Part shown: one piece after another, positions 22,501 to 36,900 of the stretch | Layout: every line of letters starts with the position of its first letter | Position numbering within the stretch: the stretch's first letter is position 1 | NCBI RefSeq assembly: GCF_963675165.1 | Contig: NC_087384.1 | Coordinates: forward strand, 5,511,182-5,575,181 | Length of the DNA stretch: 64,000 nucleotides | Direction: 5' to 3' | From: Halichondria panicea | Taxonomy: Eukaryota > Porifera > Demospongiae > Suberitida > Halichondriidae | Notes under the pieces: model-generated | What the model was told of the DNA's origin: nothing | Seen by the model: the letters and a program-made list of their open reading frames with translations, nothing else | Databases searched by the model: none | Translations under genes and position numbers: made by a program

Positions 22501-23797
22501 AGGATCCACACTGTTAGCTAAGGGCCTGTACCGACTGCACCAGTTCAGCAAGGTGGAGTTATTCGGTGTGACGAGCCAGGAGACGGGGAGAGAGAGTGTG
22601 GAGTCCTTAGAGGATATGCTGAGTGTGCAGAAAGAGATACTCTCAAGTCTGGGACTCCATTACAGGTATGTGTATATGCATTGTACAAGAACTGTGTTAC
22701 TAGTAACCCATGCAATGTATTGCTGTGCTAGCCACTAGATTGACACATTACTCCATTCATTCGAATTCAGAGGTCAAAGTTTGAATAAACGAAGCAAAAA
22801 CTTGTTCGTACCCACCTCCTGGGAGACATAGGCCACCCTAAGAGTTACACCCATTTAAAATCTTGAAAGCTAGCCCCCCTCTGTTTTATTCATGGATCCA
22901 CCCCTGCATGTGCCTCCCTGTAGAGTGCTTGAGATGGCCACTGCTGAGTTGGGTGCGCCAGCCTATCGCAAGTACGATGTTGAGGTCTGGATGCCAGGAC
23001 GTGGGGAATATGGAGAGGTAACCAGTGCCTCAAACTGTACCGACTATCAGAGCAGACGACTGTCCATCACTTACCCCAACCAAGATGGCCGTCGTGATAA
23101 GAGAGGAGTGCTAGAGACCAAGTATGCCCACACTGTGAGTCCCAACCCCCAACCCAGAGTGTACTTAGTCTCTTGAGTGGCCACATGCACTTCAGATATT
23201 GCAGGGTTGTCACTGTTGACGTGATCGACACTACAGTGATTGAATGTTGCTACTCTGCACACAAATACCAGTAACACTAGTACTAATACCCAACATTTAA
23301 TATCTATACTCTTATATCCGTATATACATACATTAGTACGCTATTACCGTGCCTGAGCAGGCAAGAGAACTACAATCTACTTGTATCAAATTTTCATTTT
23401 ATTCACTAATACCAACATTGATCGATGTAACACACATCTATATAACTATTATTATATACATGCACAGGTGAATGCAACTGGTTGTGCTGTGCCGAGGGTA
23501 ATCATCTCTCTGTTGGAGAACTACCAGCAAGAGGTGAGTCTAACCTCACATGCAGTTTGTATAGTGTCATACTGTGTACAATCATATAATCAGTAATAGT
23601 AGAAGGAAGACTTTGACAATAAGTGAAATAAAGTATAGACTGTGTATGATTACGATGTGTGCAATGTCTGACTATAGCTTGAAATTGGGTTGTATAGTGT
23701 CGTTACCATCATTATGTCCCCTCTGTAGGACGGCAGCGTCCTTCTCCCGCACGCCTTGAGGCCTTTCCTACCAGAACAGTACTGGACTATCAGATAG
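19501..23797 (+). CDS. SARS2: Seryl-tRNA synthetase, mitochondrial type (spliced, 5' end unresolved)
   Basis: Charges tRNA-Ser with serine, probably in mitochondria. Exons: 19501-19596, 19854-19922, 20256-20330, 20388-20442, 20512-20575, 20858-20963, 21208-21255, 21312-21426, 21625-21670, 21773-21810, 22500-22665, 22924-23134, 23468-23533 and 23729-23797. Phases agree at every junction, giving 407 residues. The first two exons are the coiled-coil arm. Then come [35 protein letters not shown], class II motif 2 in [40 protein letters not shown], and motif 3 in [18 protein letters not shown]. The order and these blocks match SARS2 (about 518 residues in human), so roughly 100 N-terminal residues are missing. 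An Arg-rich start at 19167-19221 (MLVVLRKARLPFFRGRLY) could be the targeting exon, but it overlaps a mobile element and a linking exon was not found. The intron after 21810 is GC-AG. Confidence 0.9.
20579..20887 (+). repeat. 103-base unit in three tandem copies across a splice acceptor
   Basis: Units begin GTAACCTTTTGTATCTTAC at 20581, 20684 and 20787, exactly 103 bases apart. Each carries an intron segment, the CTGTAG acceptor and the first 32 bases of the exon coding [10 protein letters not shown]. Only the third unit runs on into the full exon (20858-20963). The first two would be dead ends or sources of alternative splicing. The units look identical, so the triplication is recent. Confidence 0.9.
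22003..22087. mobile_element. 85-base hairpin element with exact 9-base flanking repeat
   Basis: Arms TTAGTCTCGCAAG and CTTGCGAGACTAA enclose a stem with repeated CACT/GTGA units. The flanks are AGCCTCAAT at 21994-22002 and again at 22088-22096. It lies in the intron after SARS2 motif 2. The 9-base duplication length is the same as for the TAGCCTCGA palindromes, although the ends differ. Confidence 0.75.
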
Positions 23798-24440
23798 CTA
23801 TATTATAGTGAACTATTTATGTTAATTATAAATATCATGCTACTAGACACATGTAATTGTCAAATCCATTGAAGGCACATACCTAAAGAAAACTCTCCTC
23901 CCGATACGTACAACTAACATGGGGTTTTTATTGTACTCGAGGCACAATGGAAAGGGGTCACTAATGTACTAGAAACTTGGTCATAATATTTATACCTGAG
24001 GCATACATGCATGCAGTCACACGAGGAATACAGAGGCCAATTGTCTAAGAGGAGTGCAACACGTATCTCTACAGGCAAGTTAAATTAAAATACTGATTTA
24101 GTAAAAATTGGTGTTAGGCCGTTGCACAGGTTGTCCGACCTCCTCTGATATTGATCTACATATAATTATGTATATATTGTAGGTAATGCATGAGATGATG
24201 TCATATACCACTATACAATGCCATTGTTTTATGGGGAATCAATTCTGCTGCACCTTACCCTGATCTACATTGTTATCATGATGACGTCATGCACCAGCAC
24301 TATTATATATAACAAAAGTACAGGAAGAGCTTAATGAAAATTCTGCTGGGCAGGGCCAAATGGGACCCCGGATGGATGTCACAGGCAAATAGTGCTCCTT
24401 GCTGGAAAGGGCAATACTTATAGAGCTAGCTATAGATATC
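23798..24440. other. Intergenic region between SARS2 and the integrin gene
   Basis: About 640 bases carry no exon I can recognise. The stretch at 24185-24300 repeats the GATGATGTCAT...CACTATACAATGCCATT pattern also seen near 10350, 16740 and 48400. A GAGGAGGTC-type repeat end lies at about 24135. The integrin promoter should be here, but no clear TATA box stands out. Confidence 0.45.
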
Positions 24441-24925
24441 ATGGTTCCTCATGCTCAAGCTCTTGCTCTTTTATTGCTAACAATCACAACATTAATTACA
24501 AAAGGTGAGTGAGAGTCCTTTCTAGACTAAAATTAATTTTGTGCACAAGATTATTCAATTTATGACTTTTTAAACTCCACATGCAGTGACTGCCCAAGTT
24601 GACCCTACCACAAGTAGACTATGCAACAGTGCAACAAGATGCAATGAATGTATTATAGCAGACCCAAGATGCGTGTGGTGTGCTGATCCAGTAAGCTCTA
24701 GCTAATTCAGTAGAGCTCAGTTTTTTTCATTTGAAATGTCCACAACTCGTTCAATTATATTGCAGGAATACAATGGCATTATGAGATGCTATGTGAATGG
24801 TGATCCTGGATTCACTTGCAACTCTCTACAAAACCCAGTGGGTACAGTCGTCACAGTTTCTACTCCTTCACTTGGTGATAATAATCCAGTGACTCCTTCG
24901 CGAGTGAATGTGACATTCAGACCAG
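24441..24925 (+). other. Integrin beta exons 1-3: signal peptide, PSI domain, start of hybrid domain
   Basis: Exon 1 codes a 21-residue hydrophobic leader starting at the ATG at 24441 ([18 protein letters not shown]). Exon 2 codes a PSI domain with the Cys pattern [17 protein letters not shown] followed by VWCADP. Exon 3 continues the PSI fold (MRCYVNG, FTCNSL) and enters the hybrid domain, ending in VNVTFRP just before the beta-I-like insert, as in other integrin beta chains. Confidence 0.88.
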
Positions 24926-27900
24926 GTGTGCCAAACTGAACATGATTTGACATGATCTGATGATTAACTCGAGGCCGTGCCGTGGCCAGTGGGTTATAGT
25001 CAGAGGAGGTCCGACATGCGTGCGCGAATTACTACAAGTTCCAATGCATTGATGTCATTGCGCTCACGTGATAATATCCATGGCCAAATACACTAGCACT
25101 TTAGTGATTTGTGCACGCCGATCCTCTGGGTTGTAGTAATCAGTGGTTTGTCTGTCTACCACAAGTAGACAGCCTCAATACCAGCCGTTTGTTGTCTGAG
25201 AAAGAACGCCTGGTCAAGTTCCAATGTAGAACTCGTCTAATATTTCTTGGGCCAATAATTGCAAAATCAGCCCGTGAATATCATTATGATGCTTACGCAG
25301 CTAGCTGTAGGGGCCAAGCCAACTTAATAACATGTTTCACGGACTTTCATTAGCAATTATAGACCAGCTAGGCCTGTAAAAAAAAAAATTATGAAGTTAA
25401 AAATGAAGGCGGAGAGTGGGTGTTTTTAGACTGTTAGAGAAATTGTTAGGCTTCCCAAACCACACTGGTAAGTTGTGGTCACAAATAAACCTTAATTATA
25501 AGGGTATGGAGTGGGTGATTGTGGGGTGATTTTCACAAAAAAAAGACCTGCTTGCATCCGTGAAGCATGTAATTAAGTTGGCTTGGCCTAATTATAGTAT
25601 TGTTGTGTTTGTGGTTACCGAAATTATGTTCAAACTACTCAAGCCTAACCACTTGCTGACTACAGTGCAACAACCAAAGAGAGTAGATTTTTTTTTATAT
25701 TATTATTTTTCACATTTTGTGGCATATCTTCTGAAGTAAAGGTGATATGATCTATTTGAGTGCAGGTACTGAAAGTTCAACTATTGGCGCTTCCATTGGA
25801 CCACCACCTGTTACATCATATGACATCATCACTATGAAATGGCTGTCTAAAGATGTGTACCTCCGAAAATATGTTAGGAATAGAAGTAGCTTATTTGTTT
25901 GAGTTAAGATCTGAAATTTGTTGTGTATGTACCTGAGTATATTGCTCATCTTTTGAGCTTCAACAGAAGTCTGGGCTACTAGTAAGTTCTGAGAAATACT
26001 GCATTTTGTTGTTTTTTGGTGGCAAATATGTTAGGAATACAACTTTCGATTTTATGCTAGTTAAGGTCTGATTTTTGAGAAGGATGTACTACAATAGTGT
26101 AAAATTCATTTGCACTAACTTACAGGAGCTAAACAAGTCTCTTCTTTGCTAGAGCGGCCCTTCTTATCAAAAATGGTGATTTTGCTCCGTTTTGCTACTT
26201 TTGCTGACGTATGCAATGATATTCATTGATTTGTGACATCACAAATCATCTTGTTGTTATTTGCTACATCCAAAGGTCATGTGATGTCTACCTGCAAATA
26301 CACAGTTGGTGTTGGTCATTCTGTGTCACAGGGGCGTGGCAATTGAGCCTTACACGTAGGCAAATCGCCCCAAAAGTCATAAAAAGCACTGTTTTTGACA
26401 AGATGGGCCGCTCTAGCAAAGAAGAGGCTAGCCTAACTCCTGTAAGTTAGTACAGATGAAAAGTACACTATTGTAGTACATGCTGCTCAAAAATCAGACC
26501 TTAACTAATATAAAATCGGAAGTTGTATTCCTAACATATTTGCCACCAAAAAACAACAAAATGCAGTATTTCTCAGAACTTACTAGTAGCCCAGACTTCT
26601 GTTGAAGCTCAAAAGATGAGCAATATACTCAGGTACATACACAACAAATTTCAGATCTTAACTCAAACAAATAAGCTACTTCTATTCCTAACATATTTTC
26701 GGAAGTACACATCTTCAGACAGCCATTTTATACTGATGATGTCATGTGATGTAACAGGTGGTGGTCCAATGGAAGCGCCAATAGTTGAACTTTAAGTACC
26801 TGCACTCAAATAGATCATATCACTTTTACTTTAAAAGATATGCCACAAAATGTAAAAAATGTGTACCAAAAAAAAAAATCTACTCTCTTTGGTTGTTGCA
26901 CTGTAAGCTAAATGAGTTCTACTGACATTGGAACTTGACCAGGCGTTCTTTCAGACAACGAATGGCCTGGTCCTGAGTCTAGTACATGAAATAAAGTGTA
27001 TCTGTATGATTACTAGCTGAGGCCCTTCTCTTCCGGATCTTGCTGCAGTAGTATATATAGGCAAGCTACAGCCGAGAAGGGTCACCCACCTCTACCTATG
27101 CCACCACAATTAATCGTGCGCGGCAGCTTTTTTATTAGCTACGCGCGCTTAAAGCTAAGCACTCGTGGTAGACACATTAAATGCGCGCAGTTAAACAAAG
27201 AGCCGCCAGCGGTAGGCAGAGGTGGGTGCCCCTTTCCGGCAACCGTAGCAAGCAAAATGATGCAGTCTCTAAACTGTGAGCTTAAATTATGCCTCAGTGC
27301 GCATGCGCAAGTGAGGTATATATACGGTATAGTGTATTTGTGTGTGTGTGCAGCTGCTCAAGGATCAATGAAGTGCAAGTAAGAGTTTCTGTAGGCTTCT
27401 AGCAGTGGCGGATCTAGAGAAACAAGCAGGCAGGTGCTGATGCAAAAGGAAAGGAAATACACCCACTTCGGCGTCATTTCCGGTTGAACATTGGCGATTT
27501 TAGGTATGGTTTGCAAGTAAAACTGTGCCTAGTCCGCACTGCGGTAGTGCAGTCGTTGCTAGTCCAGGCCATGCAGTCAGCTTATAGCATGCACAGCTTT
27601 TAAAAGACACAACTGCATTAGATAATAGTCGAATATGCAGAATTGTCCTTACAGAATTACTAAGTGACTCTCAGTAATCCCCAGTCTGCTGCTCGATGTT
27701 TGCATACATAATTATTTTTTTTACAGTAAAACGTTTAATTAGATGGTGCAAAAGACTAACTTTTTATCACTGCTGTTCTTTAGAATGAGTGTCAAACATC
27801 CATTGTTGTGTCTGATTATCGATGCCTTACTCTATAGTGATTCCATATAATACCAGGAGCACGTTACAGAAGGAGCGTCTAACTCTGCATGGGTTCGGAA

Positions 27901-30900
27901 ATCGCATATCGTGTGTTTTCCTATAAACGCCGCATTGCCTTATAAGAAAAGTGTGTAGTACTGTGTACAGACCGCGGTCAGCCTTTTGTATGTAGTGCAG
28001 CAGCAGGAGAGCTAGGTTGAGCCAGAAAGAGCTAAAATGAAGAGCTATAGGTCTTTAATGGATGTTGGTATACATCATGGCAGAGACTGTCATTGGTGAG
28101 GTACAGAAAATTCTAAAAGAGGAGCATATCCAATTACTTGTAAAGAGAAAGTGACCCAGACTAACACATACTATAGGTGTTTTGTTTTTGCAGTAGGGAG
28201 TCTTACTGGGATTCTTAGAAGGAGAGCTTACTACCAGGCCTATAGCTAACTAGCTAGCTGTAGCTTTTCATTTTTATTGACCCATGCTTGGTAAAAGTGC
28301 AACCTATATAGTTAGACAAAAGTGTTAATGTATTTTATATTCAGAGGCACCATTTTTATTAGTGATGCCTGCTGTCAGTCACAATTTACCAAGCCACGTA
28401 TCTTTTTTTATACCATCACTTCACACTGCAGTGACTGTAAAGTTTGAATTATTGTCAATTTGCAAACAAATGAGTTTTACTCTCTATATAGACTGCATGC
28501 AGACACTGTAGTTCATATATAGACAAAATGACACCCTCATTCAGTGCTGAACTAATCGCACATTTGATCTCATAGATATAGCAACTATAATAACTTAACG
28601 TTATTGTAACCATGCATAATTATAGTCAAGTGCCGTTTCAAAAGTACGTACACAGGAAAACCATGCAACAGTTCATGCAACAACTATATTATGTTAGCTT
28701 TCATTTCAGAATGGTGCTGCGAAGAAATCTTTTGATGGTTCAAAGGATCACGCTTTAATTGATGTGTGCATATATATAGAAGTGATCTGTGCACATTAAT
28801 TTGTTAACACTCAGAGTGCATGCATGCACTGCGCCGCCACACATAGTTCCATAATAGAGGCATATTGATTGGCTATATATATTTAGTAATTGATCTGATT
28901 GGCTAAAAACATTACATTATACATGGAAGCATAGAAGGTATACTTATTCTACAGGAAGTGGACGCATATTCTACAGGAAATGGGCGCCAATTCTACAGGA
29001 AGTGGACACATATTCTACAGGAAATGGATGCATATTCTACAGGAAGTGACAAATAATTTGCAGGAAGTTCTCAAAAGTTGGAATGAAATTTTTAGTGAAA
29101 GTGACAAGAAGATGACAAAAAACATGGAGTGTTCAGTCAATATTCATTCTTTCCATGTCCACTGTTGCTTTGTATTGCTTTTTCCAGTTGGGCATGGGAA
29201 GGGGGGCCAGGAAGCATCGCTTGACACTTTCTATTGAGTTTTTTAAGGTTCCATTCCGGTCCAGTCTTCTATATACTCCCCTCCACTCTACCACAGAGCC
29301 TCATTCTTCTTCTTGTATTGTTGCAGTTAGTTCTAGGTTCTTTTTACATGTCTTTTCTTTCCAGTATCTTCAACAAGCAAGCTCTACTAAGTTTTACTGT
29401 AGTTTTTCGTTGTTTTGAAGCCGTCTTCTTGTCTTTTTCTGTCAATTGGTGTCTCTCACACCTCTCCAGCTCGCACAAATTTAATTTCTGTTGCTACGCA
29501 CCAAACCTGGCTTTTTATAACCACGCCTCGCGCATGCGCAATGAAGTCCAAGTTAGATTGACCACACCCACTCATAGAATATGCGTCTTAGTAACCACCC
29601 TCGGGCTAACCGCAACCGCGGAGGTTACATAGACGCATATTCTACTCTTAGGTGTAGTCTATCCTATACATAGTGCAGAAAACAACTCTGCATGCATTGA
29701 TCTAACTTGTGGCCTTTGACAGAATGGCCACTTCTGAGGGGGCAGCGATCAACGCAAAGTAACTTGTACAAACAACAGTGCTTGAAAATTCTTGAACGCC
29801 CATGCACATTCGGAAGCCCATACACCCACGTTTTTCTGTGCATGAGAGGGTGCATGTGGTCTCATAATCATTACACTCGGCATTTATAAATACCTCCCAG
29901 AAAATCAGTAAACTGGGAGGGTGTTTGAGCAACCTGAGCCCCCCCCCCCCCCCCTCTAGATGGATACATTACCTACCGTATATAGCGGGACATTTTTGCT
30001 GGTGCTATTTAGCTCCAGAGCCCTCGGTAAAAATTTTATGGTTTCTATACTCGCTGCCAAAAAATCACACCCACCAATAGCGTGATATACCGGTGCGTGG
30101 GAGTTTATCCCAGTTTTAATTTCGCGTTAACTGCTCTGCCCTTTAAAAACTCAAAATGTTCTTTTTCTAGAGTTTTTTTCTAGTGTGAGAAAAGGGATAC
30201 GCCATGCAGTCACACACGCATACACACACACAGGAGCCCCTATTTCCTTTCCGCTCACAGTTCAATCAGCTCGTAACTTTCCTGTGGATGTTTACCTCCT
30301 CATGGACTTATCTGCTTCCATGAGGGATGATCTAGAGCACCTCAAAAGGCTTGGTTCTAGTGTGGGTACGTTTGAGTATAATTGTTGGCTGCAAATTTTT
30401 ATGCATTCAGTTTGAGGTACTTGTAGTACGTATACTGAAGTCATATAGATCAAAGGAAAAACCATGCAAAATAATTATAGTACTTACTTGCGGCAACCAC
30501 TGTATAGGCAGGGGCGGATCCAGGATTCTTGATAGGGGAAAGCTAAAAATATTTTACTGTAATAATGGATGTTGTTTATTATATGTTAGCACATTACTGT
30601 TACTCTTAGTAGAACACACACATAGACCTGGCAAGATCGAGCTTGCCTCTTCAAGACTCATCATGCATCTTCAAGATCGAGCATGCCTCTTCAAGATCCA
30701 CCAAGACTCATCAGGACTAACCATAGAATGCAATTAGTGCAGGCATTAGTATATAAACTGGTTGTCAAATTGTGTATAGTAGTCTTGTGAATAACCAATA
30801 TCATTTATCTACAACTATCAAGTGAACCTTTTCACATTGGTGTACTCGGCAGGATTGCAAAATGGCAAAACCTATGATTACCCCTGAGGCATTCAATGGA

Positions 30901-33900
30901 CAAGGAAGCTGGACTGAGTGGTATGTCCACTTTCAGAACGTTGTGGAGATCAATGATTGGGATGAAGCAAACCAGCTAAAGTGGCTGAAGGTGCGATTGA
31001 CCGGACGAGCCCAGACAGCATTTCAGAGACTACCAGCCGAAACAAAAGCCAGTTTGAATAGTACAGCCGAAGCTCTGAAAGAAAGATTCGAGCCGGCAAG
31101 CCAGAAGACTCGCTATCAGGCTGAGTTCCAGACCCGCCGAAAGAAGAAGACTGAAAATTGGGCGGATCTAGCTGAAGACCTCCTGTTCCAGGCAGACAAG
31201 GCTTACCCCGACCTGGACAGCAAAGCCCGAGAGACGCTTGCCCTGAATGCTTATTTGGCTCAGCTGGACAACCCGCAGATCGCTTTTGGCGTGCGACAGA
31301 GGACACAAAAAAAACAAAACAAAAAAAGTCGTCTGTTTTCAAGCACATGTTTCCTGCATGGCTCATCAATAATTATTCACGCTCAGTAATAAACTGGGTG
31401 TGGCCATGATAATGTAACCGTAGCTATACGTGCATGCGCAGCAGTGAGTTGATAGCTAGCTCGAGCTAGATTCTATTTTCAGGCTTGTCATCAAGGCCAG
31501 GGGGGTGCTCAAGCCCCCAAAGCGCCCCACTGGATCCGCCACTGTTAAATTGTATATTATGATAAAGCACTCTATAGTTGGAAAAATAATATTCATAGAG
31601 AGAGACAACTTGAGCTTTTTCTTAGGAGGGGCTGTCTATATAAGGCTATCCTTCAGAAACAAAATTAGAATCAAGAAAAGCTTCAAGTTTTTTTGTTTCT
31701 GATCTCAGACTATTATATACAATTATGCAGCCAGAGCTCTTCAACCTTATCTAGACTTTAAGCACACACTTTATATATATAGCTTGTTGCAGCTCAATAG
31801 GCTTTTTGCAGCCTCTCCAGAATCTGGGGTAGCAAAATCTGTTCATATATATAGAAAGTTGCTGTACTTTAATATTATGGTTATGACATATGCATGCACA
31901 AGCAACTATTATATAGATGTCTAGTCGTTAAATTGCTCGTCTCCAATATGTATAAAAGCAGAAATTTGGTCTGAATATTATAGTCAGATTCTGCATATTG
32001 AGTGTGTAATTCATAGTCCTCATTCTGATGTTTGTGACCGGCTCCTCATAATTATACTGTCTTGAGGGATTTACCTTAAATGATAAATCTGAAGTTGCCA
32101 TGGGTCAATCACTATATCGTGATGCATCAAAGTATGATCTATGTATAGCTTCTTAGTGCATGCATGCAGTGCTATGGTGTCTTGTATTATATTTATTTTA
32201 CTCCGTGTGTTGTCTGTATCAATATTGTTATCTTACGGATCGTTAGCTATATACTGAACGCATGCAACTATTGTACCAGATCTAATAGTTCATTCATATT
32301 CGATATAAAAATTAACATTTGACTTGGGAGTGAGACTATAATTATAATGAAGCGGATAGTGTATATATGTACTAGAACCATAGTTTTTATAGCCGTTAAT
32401 TAGGTAATGCATGGTCTAAATAATCATTTTTCTTGCATTTGTATATAATAAGCTATGCTTACCCTTATACTGCATGCATGGTTGTTATATCTTTTCCTAT
32501 ATATAATCATACAGCTGATGAAATTGCAGACATCTCCTCTGACTTTAGGATTGGATTTGGTTCCTTTGTGGACAAGCGAGTGTCCCCATTTGTGTCACTG
32601 GATATTAATCGTCAAGAAGATCCGTGTCTCAGTGGTTGTGTGAGCACCTACAGTTACAGGCATCACGTGGATCTGACTGATGATTCACAGTTCTTTGGTG
32701 TAAGCACTACATATATATCTGTGAAAGTAGATATTTACATTTAAGCACACACTTGTGGTATTCTACTCTCTATATATAATAATATAGACTGGATGCACTG
32801 CTCATAGAACGAAATTAGCTGAATTGTTTCTATATATGTAATATCCTTTGCATAATTTGAAAAGCGCTATAATTCAGTACAAAAAACCTGCAGTTGGGCA
32901 TGCGCTTAAAATAAAGATTCGAGTAAGCGCTAATAATCCAGTTTCTACGGTAGGTGGTCATTAGGTGCAAGTATTTAGCAGGTTTTACGGCATAATTATA
33001 TTGATTTTTCTGTCGTTTGCACAGGCTGAAGTTGATCGTCAAGCAAATATCTCTGGAAATCAAGATTCTACTGAGGGTGGTTTCGATGGAATGCTCCAGT
33101 CTGTTGTTTGTACAGATGTGAGTTGATTTAATAATATCACAGTTTCAGATATTACCCGCCCACATGCAGTTAATTGGATGGAGAGATGTATCGCGTAAGC
33201 TGCTTATTTTCATAACTGACGCTGGATTTCATATAGCAGGGGACGGGAAGGTTGGTGTGGCTTAAAAATTATACTGAGCACACATGCATACATGCACGTC
33301 TGTATTTGGGTATTATATAAGATAATTATTATATCGTGATTAGACCCATCCTAATTGCATGCTACACAGCAGCTACAGGTGGGATGGGCTAAATTTTGAA
33401 ACGGTGTTCTGTCTCAAAATTACTCCCACCCAGGTTTTTGCCTCGAAATTACGCCCACTCATAGAAACTCTGAGGCGCTTGAAATGCAATGAATACATCA
33501 ACATATACAACACTGCATGGTAATGTGTGGGTGAAGTAGCGCATCCATGTCCAGTAATGCCATCAACATATATGTGACAGGGCCAATGAAAACGGACCTT
33601 AACGCGGCAATAATTAAATTAAGCTATAGGCCAATTTAGTAGAAATGAAAAACATGGGCAAAAAAATTTTTTTTTCACAGGTGCTAACTTCAACCCTTCC
33701 TCTACCTACCTGTAAAAATTTGGGTCTCTACGAAGCTTTAAACAGGTCAAGCGTGGACGTTGAAGAAACTCACCGAACGTTCATTTTTTACAATGAAATT
33801 TACGGTCTACGTGAGGGGAAATTCCCTGGGAATTTCCCTATTATTGTTAATTATTTTTAACAAATAAAAGATGACAACTTGTACAGGACTATTTCATCAG

Positions 33901-36900
33901 CCCAGTACTTACAATCATCAAGAGGAGCCAGGTATATTATAGCTCCACTTCTTAACAAACATAATTTAGCAACAGAAATAGATTAGAAAGAGCAGCTATC
34001 TAGCTAGCTAGCTTGGCGTAGATCCACTCTTGTTTCTTTAGATGTACGTATCCCGTGCCACTTGTCCTCATAAACACTCCATAACAACCTACAGATAAGT
34101 AGTAAGTTAAGATAGACACAATATCAATGTCACTTACATTCTAGCCAATAGACTAGCGTTTCTCAGGCCTCCGACACTTACCACCACCTGGGGGAACCAT
34201 CAATATAAATGTTACACGACAATTCCACCCAGTTTCCTGGGCCCTCCATGATGTGATCACCCATCCCATCAGGCCTGTTACTACTAAGCACAATGGCAGT
34301 GATACCAGTACTAAATTAAAGGAGGAAAGCTTCTTATAAGGCTACTAATAAGTTGGATCAAGCCTTAGATCGATACGGACGAATACTAAGTGAAAGACTA
34401 CCTATAATAGATCACTTAGGCTTCCTTTAAGCTGTATGAAGGACAGAGACACTTTCTGTAGGCTCCATACAAGTGAGGGATCTTTTATAAGACTGATACA
34501 TTACACAGATAATAAGTACAAGCTTATAACAAGACATGAGAGCTTACCATTTGAGCGACGGGAGTCTTTGTCTCTTTATTTCTTCGAAGATCCTTCCTAG
34601 GTGCCAAGCAATCCAGCTACATAGCTATACTAGCTAGCTAGAGAGTCCTAAAACGCCTAGCCTTCATCTAACTAACTTGTCTTCTCCAGAACATCTTTTA
34701 CTAAGCTTTATGAGTATACGGAAGTGCCCGGAAGCCAATAATTGAACTTCAATTATCATGACGTTTGAGCGTCATTTACTCAAGAGGGCGTTGCAATACC
34801 TTCGTAGCGTTCCCTCGAACATATCTCCGGAAAGAAAGTAGCTAGGAGGTCGATCTTGGTATCATTTTGAAGCTTAAAGGACGCCCTATCTGATTCAACA
34901 ATAAAAACTGATTCGAAAATGCCCGCGTTAAGGTCCCTTTTCATTGGCACTGTCACATATGGGTCAAGTGTATGCATCTATAGCTATCCCCTTATGTCGC
35001 ATACCCATGGGTAGCCTATAGCTACCACCATAATTATGCCCATGGGTCACCCAAGTAATGCTGTGTAGCTAGCACCATTGTATACATGGCATACCCATGG
35101 GTCACCCAATGGTGTACGGCGCGCATAGCCTTCTCCCAGAGTACCTATAGCACCGTAGTATACGCGTGGGTCACCCAATGGTGTACGGCGCACATAGCCC
35201 TCTCCCAGAGTACCTATAGCACCGTAGTATACGTGGCATACCCATGGGTCACCCAATGGTGTACAGCGCGCATAGCCCTCTCCCAGAGTACCTATAGCAC
35301 CGTAGTATACGTGGCATACCCGTGGGTCACCCAATGGTGTACAGCGCGCATAGCCCTCTCCCAGAGTACCTATAGCACCGTAGTATACGTGGCATACCCG
35401 TGGGTCACCCAATGGTGTACAGCGCGCATAGCCCTCTCCCAGAGTACCTATAGCACCGTAGTATACGTGGCATACCCGTGGGTCACCCAATGGTGTACAG
35501 CGCGCATAGCCCTCTCCCAGAGTACCTATAGCACCGTAGTATACGTGGCATACCCGTGGGTCACCCAATGGTGTACAGCGCGCATAGCCCTCTCCCAGAG
35601 TACCTATAGCACCGTAGTATACGTGGCATACCCGTGGGTCACCCAATGGTGTACAGCGCACATAGCCCCTCTCCCAGAGTACCTATAGCACCGTAGTATA
35701 CGTGGCATACCCGTGGGTCACCCAATGGTGTACAGCGCACATAGCCTTCTCCCAGAGTACCTATAGCACCGTAGTATACGTGGCATACCCGTGGGTCACC
35801 CAATGGTGTACAGCGCGCATAGCCCTCTCCCAGAGTACCTATAGCACCGTAGTATACGTGGCATACCCATGGGTCACCCAATGGTGTACGGCGCATACAC
35901 CCTCTCCCAGAGTACCTATAGCATCATAGTATACATGGCATACCCGTGGGTCACCCAAAGGTGTACGGCGCATACACCCTCTCCCAGAGTACCTATAGCA
36001 CCATAGTATACCTGGCATACCCGTGGGTCACCCAATGGTGTACGGCGCATACACCCTCTCCCAGAGTATACCTATAGCACCATAGTATACATGGCATACC
36101 CATGGGTCACCCAAAGGTGTACAGCGCGCATAGCCCCTCTCCCAGAGTACCTATAGCACCGTAGTATACGTGGCATACCCATGGGTCACCCAATGGTGTA
36201 CGGCGCATACAACCTCTCCCAGAGTACCTGTAGCACCGTTACCCAGGGCACCTACACCGAGTACCTACAACACTATTGTTTTTAAGTTATAGTTAGTACA
36301 TGAGCATGAGGTATCTATGTGTTATATAGTGTCCCAAATACCGAGGGCTTGCCCGAGGGATGATATTTTAGGGACACTATAACCATAGATATCGAATGCA
36401 CATGTACTAACTGATTTAGATCCCACTTTTCATTGGCTATGCATGTATACTATCCCTGCCTCAAGCAAGAAGTGTATCTCTAAAAGCAGTAAGCCTTAGC
36501 AACAGCTTTATTTTTGAAAATGTCCTGTTCTAAAAGGATGATTTCTGCTTCTCTACTAAAAACCTTCGCATTGGCCCTGAATGCGCTGTTTCGGACAAGC
36601 TAGAGGATAACTATGAAGTTCTGCACGGCTAGCTAGCTAGCAAGGAACAGCTTGCTACACTTTCCCAAAAAGAAACAAGAGTCTACTGAATGGGTATGCA
36701 GTAAACAATTTTGAAATTTGAACATATGACTGCAGGATAGGAACAGGAGGACAAAGTTGACAAATGCCTAGAAGACCTGCTTGTGACAATGGACCTAAAA
36801 TCATTGGCTTTCAGTGTTCCTCGTAGAGATAAGAAAACTTACTTGTGAACCCTACCATCAACAAGTGCAACTGGTTTAGTGAAAAAACTGAACGCTACAT

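Larger units (their letters stand above)
30509..31544. mobile_element. Element with CAGTGGCGGATCCAG-type terminal inverted repeats
   Basis: The left end is CAGGGGCGGATCCAG and the right end CTGGATCCGCCACTG, inverted copies with one mismatch. A matching single end (CAGTGGCGGATCTAG) lies at about 27404. The end style resembles hAT-like elements. Inside sit an LTR and a gag fragment, so a retrotransposon piece was captured or inserted. It lies in integrin intron 4. Confidence 0.6.

Noticed and set aside
29234..29632. 132-codon frame on the + strand
   Set aside because: Low-complexity hydrophobic composition from T-rich DNA, with no splice support and no family resemblance.
32515..32697. Donor two bases earlier for integrin exon 5
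   Set aside because: It would make the next exon start with a stop codon in frame. The donor at 32700 keeps the frame open.
35047..35929. Long repetitive open frames on both strands (about 200 codons each)
   Set aside because: They arise because the 78-base satellite unit is a multiple of three. Mirror frames exist on both strands and in the opposed array, with no start context or domain.
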